DNA of 14,580 bases from a bacterium (GCA_021779205.1 JAJYBE010000021.1:1-14580), one strand, 5' to 3'. Positions 7,390 through 14,410 are shown, counted from the first letter of the stretch. The notes: generated from the letters alone by a model not told the origin. Program-made: numbers and translations.

Positions 7390-8469
7390 ATCCAGTGTTT
7401 CCTTTGCACATTTTTCCCAAGAAAATTTCCGCAACTGAACAAAACCTTTTTCTATAAGGTTTTTTTTAAGATCATCATTTTCTAATATGCTTATTATCTT
7501 TCTGGTTAAGTCGGCCACATTTTTACCATCAAAATAAAGCGCTGAATCTCCGGCCACTTCCGGCAAACTTGAATTATTGGCACAAATAACAGGTACTCCG
7601 GATGAAAAAGCTTCCAGGACTGGAATGCCAAAGCCTTCATAAAGAGATGGGAATATAAATATTTCAGCACACCGATACAGTCTTGCCAATGCGGAAAAAT
7701 CGACTCTTCCAGTTAGAATTATATCCTTGGAAAAATGAGAATTTTGCACAGCCGCCAAAGTTTCTTCCGCCTGCCAGGCCACTTCTCCCGCCAAAATTAA
7801 TTTTAAGTCGGGATATTTATTTTTAGTTTTTATTTCTCCGAAAGCATCAATCAATGTAATAAGATTTTTTCGCGGCTGAATCGCTCCGACATACAACAGG
7901 TAGGGGCTAGTCTTTTTTTTATCATTAAAACCATTTTTTAAAAATAAATTTCCGTCAAATCCATGATAAATAACTCGAATTTTTTTAGTATCAACATTTG
8001 GATAAAAATGTAAAATGTCTTTTTTTGTTGATTGTGAAACAGCAATAATTTTATCAGCATTTTTAATGGCATATCTTGCGTAAAAATTCAATTCCCATAA
8101 ATCTTTCTTGGGAAACATTCCGGGGAAAAATTTAAACGCCAAATCATGCACAGTAATAACGGTTTTTATTTTTCGAGAATGCACTATTGGCATGGCCGCC
8201 ATTGGCATCCAAAGTACATCAGGACAATCGCGTATCAATTCCCATGCAAACCGAGTTTGCGTCCAAAAAAATCGAGCTGGTTTTTGAATTATTTTATAAT
8301 TAGAGAAACTGGGCGGAACAAGTTCGGCGTTAAAAATATTTTTATGATATATATAAAAAGAATCAGTTGTATCAAGTGTGCCAAAATATTTCAATAAGTT
8401 TAGCATATAAACACGTGTCCCATCTATCCTTTTTGCGTCTAAATCAGCTGCTTGAATTGCAATTTTCAT
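7375..8469 (-). CDS. GT4-family (GT-B) glycosyltransferase
   Basis: This 364-residue protein has two Rossmann-like halves. The N-terminal half (1-180) includes VITVHDLAFKFFPGMFP (104-120) and ADKIIAVSQSTKKDI (138-152), which is standard for GT4 acceptor domains. The C-terminal half has LLYVGAIQPRKNL (191-203, with the donor-phosphate-binding R-K pair), LILAGE (224-229) and the E-x7-E motif in SLYEGFGIPVLEAF (E278 and E286), followed by GVPVICANNSSLPEVAGDSALYF. No signal peptide or membrane helix is present, so it should act at the cytoplasmic face. It follows mraY by 13 bases, so it is probably co-transcribed with the lipid I step; a role in wall-associated glycan is inference. Mannosyl- or rhamnosyltransferase activity is common in the family, but the sugar cannot be read from the sequence. 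Confidence 0.9.
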   Translation of the reverse strand: MKIAIQAADLDAKRIDGTRVYMLNLLKYFGTLDTTDSFYIYHKNIFNAELVPPSFSNYKIIQKPARFFWTQTRFAWELIRDCPDVLWMPMAAMPIVHSRKIKTVITVHDLAFKFFPGMFPKKDLWELNFYARYAIKNADKIIAVSQSTKKDILHFYPNVDTKKIRVIYHGFDGNLFLKNGFNDKKKTSPYLLYVGAIQPRKNLITLIDAFGEIKTKNKYPDLKLILAGEVAWQAEETLAAVQNSHFSKDIILTGRVDFSALARLYRCAEIFIFPSLYEGFGIPVLEAFSSGVPVICANNSSLPEVAGDSALYFDGKNVADLTRKIISILENDDLKKNLIEKGFVQLRKFSWEKCAKETLDFIKN

Positions 8470-8482
8470 TTTGATAAAAAAT

Positions 8483-9589
8483 TTAGTGATATTTCCCCAT
8501 ACCTAAAATACCGATAATTAAACCCAAAAAAGCCATCACTAAAGTAAAAATCCACACTCTCATTGTTACCTTTGTTTCCGGCCATCCTTTAGCTTCAAAG
8601 TGATGATGCAAGGGAGCTGCTAGAAAAACTTTTTTTTTGAAGAATTTTTTAGAAACCAGCTGGATCACCACCGATCCGGATTCAAGAATATAAATAAATA
8701 CTATTAAAAATAATGTTAAAACTGAATTAGTAAGCAATGCAACAACTCCTAATGTCGCACCAAGAGAAACCGCTCCCGTATCTCCCATAAAAAATCTCGC
8801 TGGATAAATATTGAACCATAAAAATGCCAGCAAAGCTCCGGAAATAGCTGCGCAAAAAGCCGACAAATCCAGTTTATTTTGAAAAAAAGAAATTAGCCCG
8901 AAAGAACTAAAAGCAATCAATAACACGCCTCCATTAAGTCCGTCTAATCCATCAGTTTCATTAGATGAAACAGCAGAAAATAAAATCACAAACATAAATA
9001 ATGGTATATACCAAAAGCCAATATTAAAGTCGCCTACTGCCGGAATGTGAATCATGTCCCAGCCTAATTTATAATAAAACCACCATGCGCCAAGAGCGGA
9101 AATAAGAATCAACCAACCAAAACGAAAAATAAATCTAATTCCTCCACCCTTATTTTTACCAAATCCACGCGCACTGGCCAAATCATCAAAAACACCCAAA
9201 ATACCCGCCGAAACAAGCGCGAACAATGGCAGCCAAACTTCCTTGCGACTAAAAAAATCAAGTCGAGCAAAAAAATTAATGTCCGACCATTTGGCAATCA
9301 ATGGAAAAAGATAGTGTGAAGTGTAAATTAGAATTACAACGGTAATCCAAATTAAAATTCCACCCATTATTGGAGTTCCGCTTTTATGCTTATGCATTTC
9401 GCTAACAAAAGTAAGTTTTTCCCCATCAACAGCATTAGTTTTTATTTTTATTCCGATTTTATATTTATATAAAAAATATGTCATTAGCGGAGTCAGCGCA
9501 AAAGCGATAATAAAAGCAAAAAAGGCCGTTATTAGAATTTTCATAACATTAAAAACTTCCGGAATAGTTTGTACTTGAGAAATATCCAT
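8483..9589 (-). CDS. mraY: Phospho-N-acetylmuramoyl-pentapeptide transferase MraY
   Basis: This integral membrane enzyme (368 residues, about ten helices) transfers phospho-MurNAc-pentapeptide from UDP to undecaprenyl phosphate to form lipid I. Diagnostic motifs are present: SGTPIMGGI (70-78), the Asp pair D135-D136, SNETDGLDGLNGG (209-221), FFMGDTGAVSLG (266-277) with D270, and PLHHHFEAKGWPE (327-338) with the H328-H330 triad. The position after the DD pair reads LASAR instead of the DYxK seen in many bacteria, which I take as lineage variation. Length and motif spacing are normal. It has its own extended -10 promoter in the 51-base gap before it and is followed by the GT4 gene. An internal ATG at codon 16 is a possible alternative start, but the first ATG is placed about 20-27 bases from the predicted transcription start. 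Confidence 0.95.
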   Translation of the reverse strand: MDISQVQTIPEVFNVMKILITAFFAFIIAFALTPLMTYFLYKYKIGIKIKTNAVDGEKLTFVSEMHKHKSGTPIMGGILIWITVVILIYTSHYLFPLIAKWSDINFFARLDFFSRKEVWLPLFALVSAGILGVFDDLASARGFGKNKGGGIRFIFRFGWLILISALGAWWFYYKLGWDMIHIPAVGDFNIGFWYIPLFMFVILFSAVSSNETDGLDGLNGGVLLIAFSSFGLISFFQNKLDLSAFCAAISGALLAFLWFNIYPARFFMGDTGAVSLGATLGVVALLTNSVLTLFLIVFIYILESGSVVIQLVSKKFFKKKVFLAAPLHHHFEAKGWPETKVTMRVWIFTLVMAFLGLIIGILGMGKYH

Positions 9590-9616
9590 AATTTTTTATT
9601 AGCTTATTTTTTAATC

Positions 9617-9625
9617 ATTATACCA
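9617..9625 (-). promoter_or_regulatory. Extended -10 promoter of mraY
   Basis: Minus strand TGG-TATAAT (9625-9617) gives a perfect -10 with the TG extension. No good -35 is found 17-18 bases further upstream, which extended -10 promoters do not require. The predicted start near 9610 leaves a leader of about 20 bases. It also lies only a few bases past the stop of the upstream secreted-protein gene, so mraY may be read from both this site and the upstream operon. Confidence 0.5.
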
Positions 9626-9640
9626 CAAAACCGATTATTC

Positions 9641-11152
9641 CTACTTACACTCCATATCTCCCGGAACATATTTGCAACCGTCATAGCAAACTGAATTTTT
9701 GCAAGTGGTATCGACACAATCCGGATTATCCGGACAACAAACATATTTGGTGGTAGCTTTTTTAAGGCAATCATCTGTGCTTTGATTGGAACGGATGGTG
9801 GCGGTGCAAGTGGCATCGTCGCCGTTGTTGGTTTTTAGGCAAGTCCAAGTGGTGGGATTGTCTTGAGTGGGAAAAATAGGTTGTGCCGGGTTGGCAGTAC
9901 CTTGATCGCAAAATTTATTATTGTAATCTCCCCAACCCGTTAATTTGGCGGAATAACTTTTGGCGGCTGATCCGCATTGGCCGTCTTTGCTAAGTTGAGT
10001 TTCATCGGTTATTACATTTAGATTGGCAGAGCTTGGCGTGCCATTGGTTTGTCCATCATTATTCATCGGATAAAAGGCGCAGGTTTCCGTTTCTGTTCCG
10101 ACTGTAGCTGTTTTGGCTACTTTGTCAAATTCCATTGGATAATTTGAATAAGTCGTGTCTGTGTCTGTTTTATTAATTGTTTTTGGTCCGGTGCATTGTA
10201 TTTGCATACTGTTTGCGCCAGTGCTACTCCAAGATAGTTTGGAGGTTGTTGCGGATTGAGCGGAAAGATTGATTGAAGAAGGATTGAAACCGGGGGAAAC
10301 CGTTGCGCAACCTTCTGTTTTGGTTCCGTCGATATATTTTCCACTAGTTTCATCCCAGCAAGAGTTGCCGGTGCAGGTGGATGAAGCGCAAGTGAGTTCA
10401 TAATTTCCATTTTCAGATGGATCGCCGTTAACACTCCAGCCATTATACGCATTATACCAAGAAAGATAGGAAGAAGTGTTGACCATATCAAGGAAAGTAC
10501 CATAAACGACCTTACCGCTTCCATGGAAAGAGGAAAATGAATAAATATTTACATACAACCAACCAGCATTTTTCGCAGAGAGACCAATGCCATCTGAAGA
10601 AAAATTAAGTCCGCCATCCGATGCAATAAAAATATATCCTACGGAATTTGTTCCAATACAATCACCATCACGAAGCTGTTTTAATGTAAACGCACTCGAA
10701 GGAAGATTATTGCGCTCAGTACTCGACAATGAATTGATATAGGCCGTATGATCTTCGGGAGGAGTGCCAAATCTGGCAACAAAAACGAAATCACTATAGT
10801 TATCTTCGCAATTCATATCCATATCAAAACGAGTGCTTCCCGGTGCAACAAATACCTTGAAACTTTTTATGTTGGAAGTAGTAATTGCTCTAATTTCGCC
10901 TTCAGCTGGCAACGTACATGATAACTTGCTACATCTGGAAATAGCATCCAGATTATTCTGTTCTTTATAGCCCGTTCTTTCTTGATCTATTGATACTCCC
11001 GAATCATCAATATAGTTGTAATGCATTGCTCTTTGATGAAGAGAATAATAATCACTGGCAGAATAACCAATTGCAACCGTTTTAGTTTTAATAAAAAGTA
11101 AAAAAACTAAAATTACTAAACTAATATGAAACAATTTTTTATCCATTTTCAT
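9641..11152 (-). CDS. Secreted Cys-rich multidomain surface protein, function unknown
   Basis: I place the start at the ATG at 11152 (MKMDKKLFHISLVILVFLLF), 13 bases after the carboxypeptidase stop, giving 503 residues; the frame is open to 11236 but that part would lie inside the upstream gene and precede the signal peptide. A hydrophobic signal sequence covers residues 7-20. Residues about 75-240 form a strand-rich region (FKVFVAPGSTRFDMDMN ... GYIFIASDGG) reminiscent of pre-peptidase-type jelly-roll domains. Residues about 288-375 look like an Ig-type domain (INLSAQSATTSKLSW). Residues 380-440 have GQCGSA...FCDQGTAN...WTCLKTNNGDDATCTA, a Cys-containing module common in CPR surface proteins. 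The last 45 residues hold nine Cys (CCPDNPDC, TCKNSVCYDGC). Sampled lines have 45-50% G+C against roughly 20-35% in neighbouring genes. It is probably an adhesin or envelope protein, as inference. Confidence 0.7.
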   Translation of the reverse strand: MKMDKKLFHISLVILVFLLFIKTKTVAIGYSASDYYSLHQRAMHYNYIDDSGVSIDQERTGYKEQNNLDAISRCSKLSCTLPAEGEIRAITTSNIKSFKVFVAPGSTRFDMDMNCEDNYSDFVFVARFGTPPEDHTAYINSLSSTERNNLPSSAFTLKQLRDGDCIGTNSVGYIFIASDGGLNFSSDGIGLSAKNAGWLYVNIYSFSSFHGSGKVVYGTFLDMVNTSSYLSWYNAYNGWSVNGDPSENGNYELTCASSTCTGNSCWDETSGKYIDGTKTEGCATVSPGFNPSSINLSAQSATTSKLSWSSTGANSMQIQCTGPKTINKTDTDTTYSNYPMEFDKVAKTATVGTETETCAFYPMNNDGQTNGTPSSANLNVITDETQLSKDGQCGSAAKSYSAKLTGWGDYNNKFCDQGTANPAQPIFPTQDNPTTWTCLKTNNGDDATCTATIRSNQSTDDCLKKATTKYVCCPDNPDCVDTTCKNSVCYDGCKYVPGDMECK

Positions 11153-11165
11153 TATTATAATAACT

Positions 11166-12218
11166 TTATTTCCACTCATAACTAGCATCAACCCAGCTGA
11201 CCAATGAACGCATATCCTCCCAGCGTTTTTCATCATTCAAGAGAACAAATATTATTTTATGCTTTCCACTTAAATCAGTTGCTCCCAACATCAATGATTT
11301 TCCCGCTAATGGCGTAAAGCCGGTTTTTCCTCCCAAGCAATTTGGAACATTGTCCAGAAGTAAGTCGGTATTTTTTAGAAGATGCATCCGTTTTCCGTCC
11401 GTAGAAAAAAATTGTCCTTCTGGTATTTTCATCGTATTCCAAATCAAATCATACTTCATTGATTCGGATGCGATCCTGGCAATATCATAAGCGGAAGAAT
11501 AGCACTCATTTTCATGTCCATCGATTTCCAATCCCGAAGGTGTGCAAAAATGAGTATCAACCAAGCCCAAGTCGTGCGCTCGTTGATTCATCATGTCCAC
11601 AAACTTATCCTTTGATCCGGCAATATAAATACCTAATGCGGTCGCCGCGTCATTGGCGCTATTTAATAGCATCGCCCGCAGAAGATCGATCGCGTGGACT
11701 TTTTCCCCGGCAAACATCCGATTGCCATTACAAAAAACACTTGTCGGACAACCAACTACGGTTCCATCAACTTGAAGCGCTTCTTTTGGCACAGTCACTT
11801 CGGCATTGAAATCCTTAATATTCTCCACGGCCAATGTCGCAGTCATCATTTTTGTCAATGAAGCAATTTGCGTTTGTTTTCTACCATTATCATAATGTAA
11901 AATCGTTCCACTGGAAACATCAATTGCCACAGAAGATCCTGCCCAAACCCGAAAGTCAGAAATATTTTTTTTTCTAACAGGAATAAGTCCGACATTTTTC
12001 AAGCCAACAGAAAAAATATCTTGCGTTGATTGATTATTATAAACTACATTTCCATCTTGTTTTTTTTCATTCTCTTCGCCTAAAACCTCTTGCTCGCCTG
12101 GAATAAGCACTACTGAATTTTTTGCCCCAATTGCGTTAAAAAAAGCATTGCTTTTGAAAAAACCGAAAAACAATAAAAAAACTGTCAAAAAAATAAAAAA
12201 AACTTTTGTTTTGGACAT
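11166..12218 (-). CDS. D-alanyl-D-alanine carboxypeptidase, peptidase family S11
   Basis: This 350-residue penicillin-binding-protein-type enzyme removes the terminal D-Ala from peptidoglycan stem peptides. An N-terminal hydrophobic segment (about residues 6-20) serves as signal or anchor, followed by an 80-residue low-complexity linker. The catalytic domain begins near residue 92 with WAGSSVAIDVSSGTILH. All three active-site motifs are present: S120-L-T-K123, S187-A-N189 and K298-T-G300 (GGKTGFTPLAG). Four Cys within the domain (157, 163, 225 and 239) might form disulfides, as inference. The long C-terminal beta domain of E. coli PBP5 is absent, so this is a short form. It lies 14 bases after scpB and 13 bases before the secreted protein, in one operon. 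There is no Shine-Dalgarno sequence. Confidence 0.93.
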   Translation of the reverse strand: MSKTKVFFIFLTVFLLFFGFFKSNAFFNAIGAKNSVVLIPGEQEVLGEENEKKQDGNVVYNNQSTQDIFSVGLKNVGLIPVRKKNISDFRVWAGSSVAIDVSSGTILHYDNGRKQTQIASLTKMMTATLAVENIKDFNAEVTVPKEALQVDGTVVGCPTSVFCNGNRMFAGEKVHAIDLLRAMLLNSANDAATALGIYIAGSKDKFVDMMNQRAHDLGLVDTHFCTPSGLEIDGHENECYSSAYDIARIASESMKYDLIWNTMKIPEGQFFSTDGKRMHLLKNTDLLLDNVPNCLGGKTGFTPLAGKSLMLGATDLSGKHKIIFVLLNDEKRWEDMRSLVSWVDASYEWK

Positions 12219-12232
12219 AAAAAATAAATAAC

Positions 12233-12808
12233 TTATACGGATTCAATATTTATACTTAACTGTTCGACTTTATTGACATTTTCGTTTTCTGATTTCTTGC
12301 TTAAATTATCCCAATCAGGTAATTTTTCCACACTTTCCACTCCCATTTTCTTTAAAAAATCAAAGGAAATGTTGTAAAGATACCGCCTGCTATCTTTGAT
12401 ATTTTCCATTCTATCAATCAATCCGCGGATAGACAATGCCCTTAAAGTAAAACTGCAATTGACACCTCTTATTGACTCAATTTCAGCGCGAGAAATCGGT
12501 CCGCGATATGCAACAATTGCCAAAACTTCCAGCGCAGCCTGACTCAAATTTTCTTGAATTTCACTTTTCAACATTTTTGAAACAATTTCAGCATTATCCG
12601 CTTTAGTTGTCAGTTGAATCAAGTCTTTAATTTTTATTATTGCCAATCCCCTTGTTTGAGCGCCATAATCGGATTCGAGCGACAATAATACACTATCCAC
12701 ATCCTCAACGTCAACATCACAAAGCTTGGCTAATTTACCAATAGCTATTGGCTCATCACTGATAAACAATAAGCTCTCAATTGCTGATTTCAATTTTTCT
12801 TGTTGCAT
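12233..12808 (-). CDS. scpB: Segregation and condensation protein ScpB
   Basis: This 191-residue winged-helix protein is the ScpB/MukE-type subunit of the SMC-ScpA-ScpB complex, which organises and helps segregate the chromosome. The first wHTH covers residues 1-75 (KSAIESLLFISDEPIAIGKLAKLCD), and the second covers residues about 90-160 with the family hallmark AALEVLAIVAYRGPISRAEIESIRG followed by VNCSFTLRALSIRGLIDR and RYLYNISFDFLKKMGV. A Glu/Asn/Ser-rich tail of about 25 residues ends the protein. It starts 15 bases after the scpA stop, the usual order and spacing for this pair. No ribosome binding site is seen before the ATG. Identification is secure. Confidence 0.95.
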   Translation of the reverse strand: MQQEKLKSAIESLLFISDEPIAIGKLAKLCDVDVEDVDSVLLSLESDYGAQTRGLAIIKIKDLIQLTTKADNAEIVSKMLKSEIQENLSQAALEVLAIVAYRGPISRAEIESIRGVNCSFTLRALSIRGLIDRMENIKDSRRYLYNISFDFLKKMGVESVEKLPDWDNLSKKSENENVNKVEQLSINIESV

Positions 12809-12823
12809 ATTTTTAAATCATTA

Positions 12824-13522
12824 TTAGTGACGTATGGTTAATTTAATTTCGTTGAATAATTCATTCTGTTCGACATTAATTATTTTTTGTTTGACCATTT
12901 CCAGCATTGCTAAAAAAGAAACGATTGCATCAATTTTATCCTTGGCTTGATAAATAATTTCCGAAAAACAAGTTTCCGCTTTTTGCCTAAGCAGAACTTC
13001 CAAGTCGCTAATTCTCTCTTCAAGAGTAATTACTTCTGCCATGATATCTTCTTCTAATTTTTGTTTTTGTGGAATTTCTGTCAACACTTTTTGAAAATAT
13101 TTCATCAAATCATTCGCTTCAATATTTTCAGGCGGATAAAAAACCGGACGCGCGAGAAATATCACACGAGAATAAAAAATATGTCCGAGTCCGGCCATTT
13201 TTCCTATTAATACGGAAATTTCTTTAAATTTTTTATACTCCCTCAATTGATTGGCCAAATCTTTAATTTCTTCTTCATCTTCTTCGTTAAGTTTTAAAAT
13301 TGGCAAAAGCGCTCGTGATTTAATTAAAATCAACTTGGCTGCCACAGATAAAAAATCCGCTAAATTTTCCAAGTTAACGCTTTGATTGTTTCGAATATGC
13401 TCCAGATATTGATCGGCTACCTTGGCTAAATTCAGCTCAGTAATATTTAGCTTTTCTTTTTCAATCAACTCCAAAAGCAAATCCAACGGTCCTTCAAATT
13501 TTTCTAATTTTACATTATACAC
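12824..13522 (-). CDS. scpA: Segregation and condensation protein ScpA (kleisin), GTG start
   Basis: This 232-residue kleisin bridges the SMC heads and binds ScpB. The N-terminal SMC-neck-binding region reads VKLEKFEGPLDLLLELIEKE (4-23), nearly the family consensus, then NITELNLAKVADQYLEHI and the hydrophobic LADFLSVAAKLILIKSRALLP (54-74). An acidic linker follows, then the C-terminal winged helix with IVSFLAMLEMVKQKIINVEQ and a terminal EIKLTIRH. The start is GTG at 13522: homologues begin exactly at M-Y-x-V-K-L-E, and no ATG lies in frame nearby. A TATAAT lies on codons 2-3 but is not the promoter. It is the first gene of the long leftward run through scpB, the carboxypeptidase and the secreted protein. 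Confidence 0.95.
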   Translation of the reverse strand: MYNVKLEKFEGPLDLLLELIEKEKLNITELNLAKVADQYLEHIRNNQSVNLENLADFLSVAAKLILIKSRALLPILKLNEEDEEEIKDLANQLREYKKFKEISVLIGKMAGLGHIFYSRVIFLARPVFYPPENIEANDLMKYFQKVLTEIPQKQKLEEDIMAEVITLEERISDLEVLLRQKAETCFSEIIYQAKDKIDAIVSFLAMLEMVKQKIINVEQNELFNEIKLTIRH

Positions 13523-13546
13523 AATTCTTTGCTTTCTAGCTTTTCT

Positions 13547-13576
13547 ATTCTAACACTTTTAGAAAAAAATCGCCAA
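13547..13576 (-). promoter_or_regulatory. Candidate promoter of the scpAB operon
   Basis: Minus strand TTGGCG (-35, 13576-13571; four of six) is separated by 18 bases from TAGAAT (-10, 13552-13547; five of six). The start near 13540 leaves about 18 bases before the GTG. It sits directly after the terminator of the preceding gene, where a new promoter is required. Confidence 0.5.
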
Positions 13577-13591
13577 ATTTTTTTGCAATAA

Positions 13592-13628
13592 AAAAGGCAA
13601 TTGAAATCTTTAATTTCAATTGCCTTTT
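13592..13628 (-). terminator. Intrinsic terminator, perfect 16-bp stem
   Basis: AAAAGGCAATTGAAAT (13592-13607) and its exact complement (13613-13628) form a 16-bp stem with a 5-base loop. Read leftwards the hairpin is followed by a T-rich run (TTTTTTATTG); read rightwards the second arm also ends in T4, so it could work both ways, but only the secreted repeat gene ends into it. It separates that gene from scpA. Confidence 0.88.
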
Positions 13629-13647
13629 GCAAGTATAATCCACAAGC

Positions 13648-14145
13648 CTAATACGCAACTAGGCCATTGGAAATTTTTGCTCCAACATAACTCCACTTCT
13701 CGATGTTCATCCAGACGATTGTGCCGTCTTTCAGAACAACCGAAAATAATCCGGAATCACTCGCTAGCAATCCATATATCGGAACAAAATAGTTTCCGAA
13801 AGTATCCTTTTGTAGTTTTCCGGTTATTGTTGCTGATGCGTTCCAACCCGTCGCGTCGGAATTCCAACGAATATAACTGATATTCGCCGGATCGACATGA
13901 CTGACGAAGCCATCAGTTAAATTACAGGCAAAATCCAAATAGGCTTGCCCGTTTGCAATGATTATCTTTTGAGTATTATAATTTCCATACTCAATCAACC
14001 CATTAGTCGTTTTTGTTACCGGAGTAATGCCATAGAAATCAGCATCATCCGTATTGATCCAAGCCACTGTCCCACCTTCCAGCTCGCAGAAGCGAGCTCT
14101 AAATGCTTCCACGTCCCGGATGGATCCAGGCACAACACCCACCAA
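13648..14145 (-). CDS. C-terminal part of a secreted repeat protein, in the -1 frame after a break
   Basis: This frame encodes most of a repeat protein but has no signal peptide. The annotated start (TTG 14145) is arbitrary: the frame is open back to a TAA at 14190-14188, and protein-like sequence begins at GGA 14172 (GNYRNDIRGL). From there to the stop, 174 residues make about two and a half repeats of 62-63 residues, each starting GNY; the clearest match is between ELEGGTVAWIN in the first and VLKDGTIVWMN in the third. Joined to the upstream frame at the A6 run (14173-14178) it would give a 225-residue exported protein. The function is not recognised. The strong terminator follows it. Either a decayed gene, a one-base assembly error or programmed -1 frameshifting would explain the layout. 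Confidence 0.55.
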   Translation of the reverse strand: MVGVVPGSIRDVEAFRARFCELEGGTVAWINTDDADFYGITPVTKTTNGLIEYGNYNTQKIIIANGQAYLDFACNLTDGFVSHVDPANISYIRWNSDATGWNASATITGKLQKDTFGNYFVPIYGLLASDSGLFSVVLKDGTIVWMNIEKWSYVGAKISNGLVAY

Positions 14146-14324
14146 TCCACGGATGTCGTTTCGGTAGTTTCCTTTTTTATACTCAAATTAAACGCTCCAT
14201 ACGAAGAGCGCCATGTTTGATCAAAACTATTCCCATTGATTAAAATGGTCGGGGTAACTGTCGCTGTCGCAACAGTCGTCATTGCCAGAAAAAAAATGCT
14301 CGCTATCACGATACTTTTTTTCAT
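14016..14324 (-). CDS. N-terminal part of the secreted repeat protein (signal peptide, zero frame)
   Basis: The frame starts at ATG 14324, preceded by the best Shine-Dalgarno sequence in the window. It encodes 102 residues: a textbook signal peptide (MKKSIVIASIFFLAMTTVATA, cleavage expected after about residue 21), a short mature segment (INGNSFDQTWRSSYGAFNLSIKK, 29-51), then 51 further residues to a stop. The tail after residue 51 overlaps the other frame and contains VDWWVLCLDPSGTWKHLE, which could itself be taken for protein. I judge it probably the spurious side, because the repeats of the -1 frame continue right up to residue 51. The heptamer A AAA AAG lies in this frame at 14178-14172. 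If no frameshift occurs, the cell would make this 102-residue product. Confidence 0.55.
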   Translation of the reverse strand: MKKSIVIASIFFLAMTTVATATVTPTILINGNSFDQTWRSSYGAFNLSIKKETTETTSVDWWVLCLDPSGTWKHLELASASWKVGQWLGSIRMMLISMALLR

Positions 14325-14330
14325 TTTTTT

Positions 14331-14337
14331 CTCCTCT
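14331..14337 (-). promoter_or_regulatory. Strong ribosome binding site of the secreted repeat gene
   Basis: Minus strand AGAGGAG (14337-14331) lies six A residues before the ATG at 14324. It fixes the start of this gene and is unusual here, since the other genes lack a recognisable Shine-Dalgarno sequence. Confidence 0.75.
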
Positions 14338-14368
14338 TTCCTATTTTTTTTTAGTTTTTAAAGAATTT

Positions 14369-14405
14369 GTTGAATAATCTTCGAGCTAGTCTCGAAATAA
14401 TCAAC
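14369..14405 (-). promoter_or_regulatory. 5'-UTR hairpin at the transcript start of the secreted repeat gene
   Basis: TTCGAG (14396-14391) pairs with CTCGAA (14385-14380) around a 5-base loop, and outer arms GTTGA (14405-14401) and TCAAC (14373-14369) are also complementary, with an AT-rich internal loop between. The hairpin begins at about the predicted first transcribed base, the position of 5' stabilising stem-loops known for some abundant mRNAs. A protein-binding operator is an alternative. Confidence 0.45.
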
Positions 14406-14410
14406 TTTAT

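Noticed and set aside
10117..10524. Minus-strand 135-codon frame inside the secreted protein gene
   Set aside because: It overlaps in another frame, its translation is unlike any protein, and the main frame carries the Cys modules.
11153..11236. Extending the secreted Cys-rich protein upstream into the carboxypeptidase gene
   Set aside because: It would place 28 residues before a normal signal peptide and overlap 71 bases of a confident gene; the ATG at 11152 is more natural.
13514..13519. Perfect TATAAT on codons 2-3 of scpA (minus strand)
   Set aside because: A start from it would lie inside the ScpA family consensus beginning Y-x-V-K-L-E, and there is no matching -35; the promoter at 13547-13576 fits better.
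14082..14098. Hairpin AGCTCGC-TTCT-GCGAGCT as a frameshift stimulator
   Set aside because: It is a perfect 7-bp stem but lies more than 70 bases past the heptamer, too far for the usual mechanism; it may be chance.
13945..14220. Plus-strand frame opposite the secreted repeat gene
   Set aside because: Antisense shadow without start signals; the minus strand has promoter, ribosome binding site, signal peptide and terminator.
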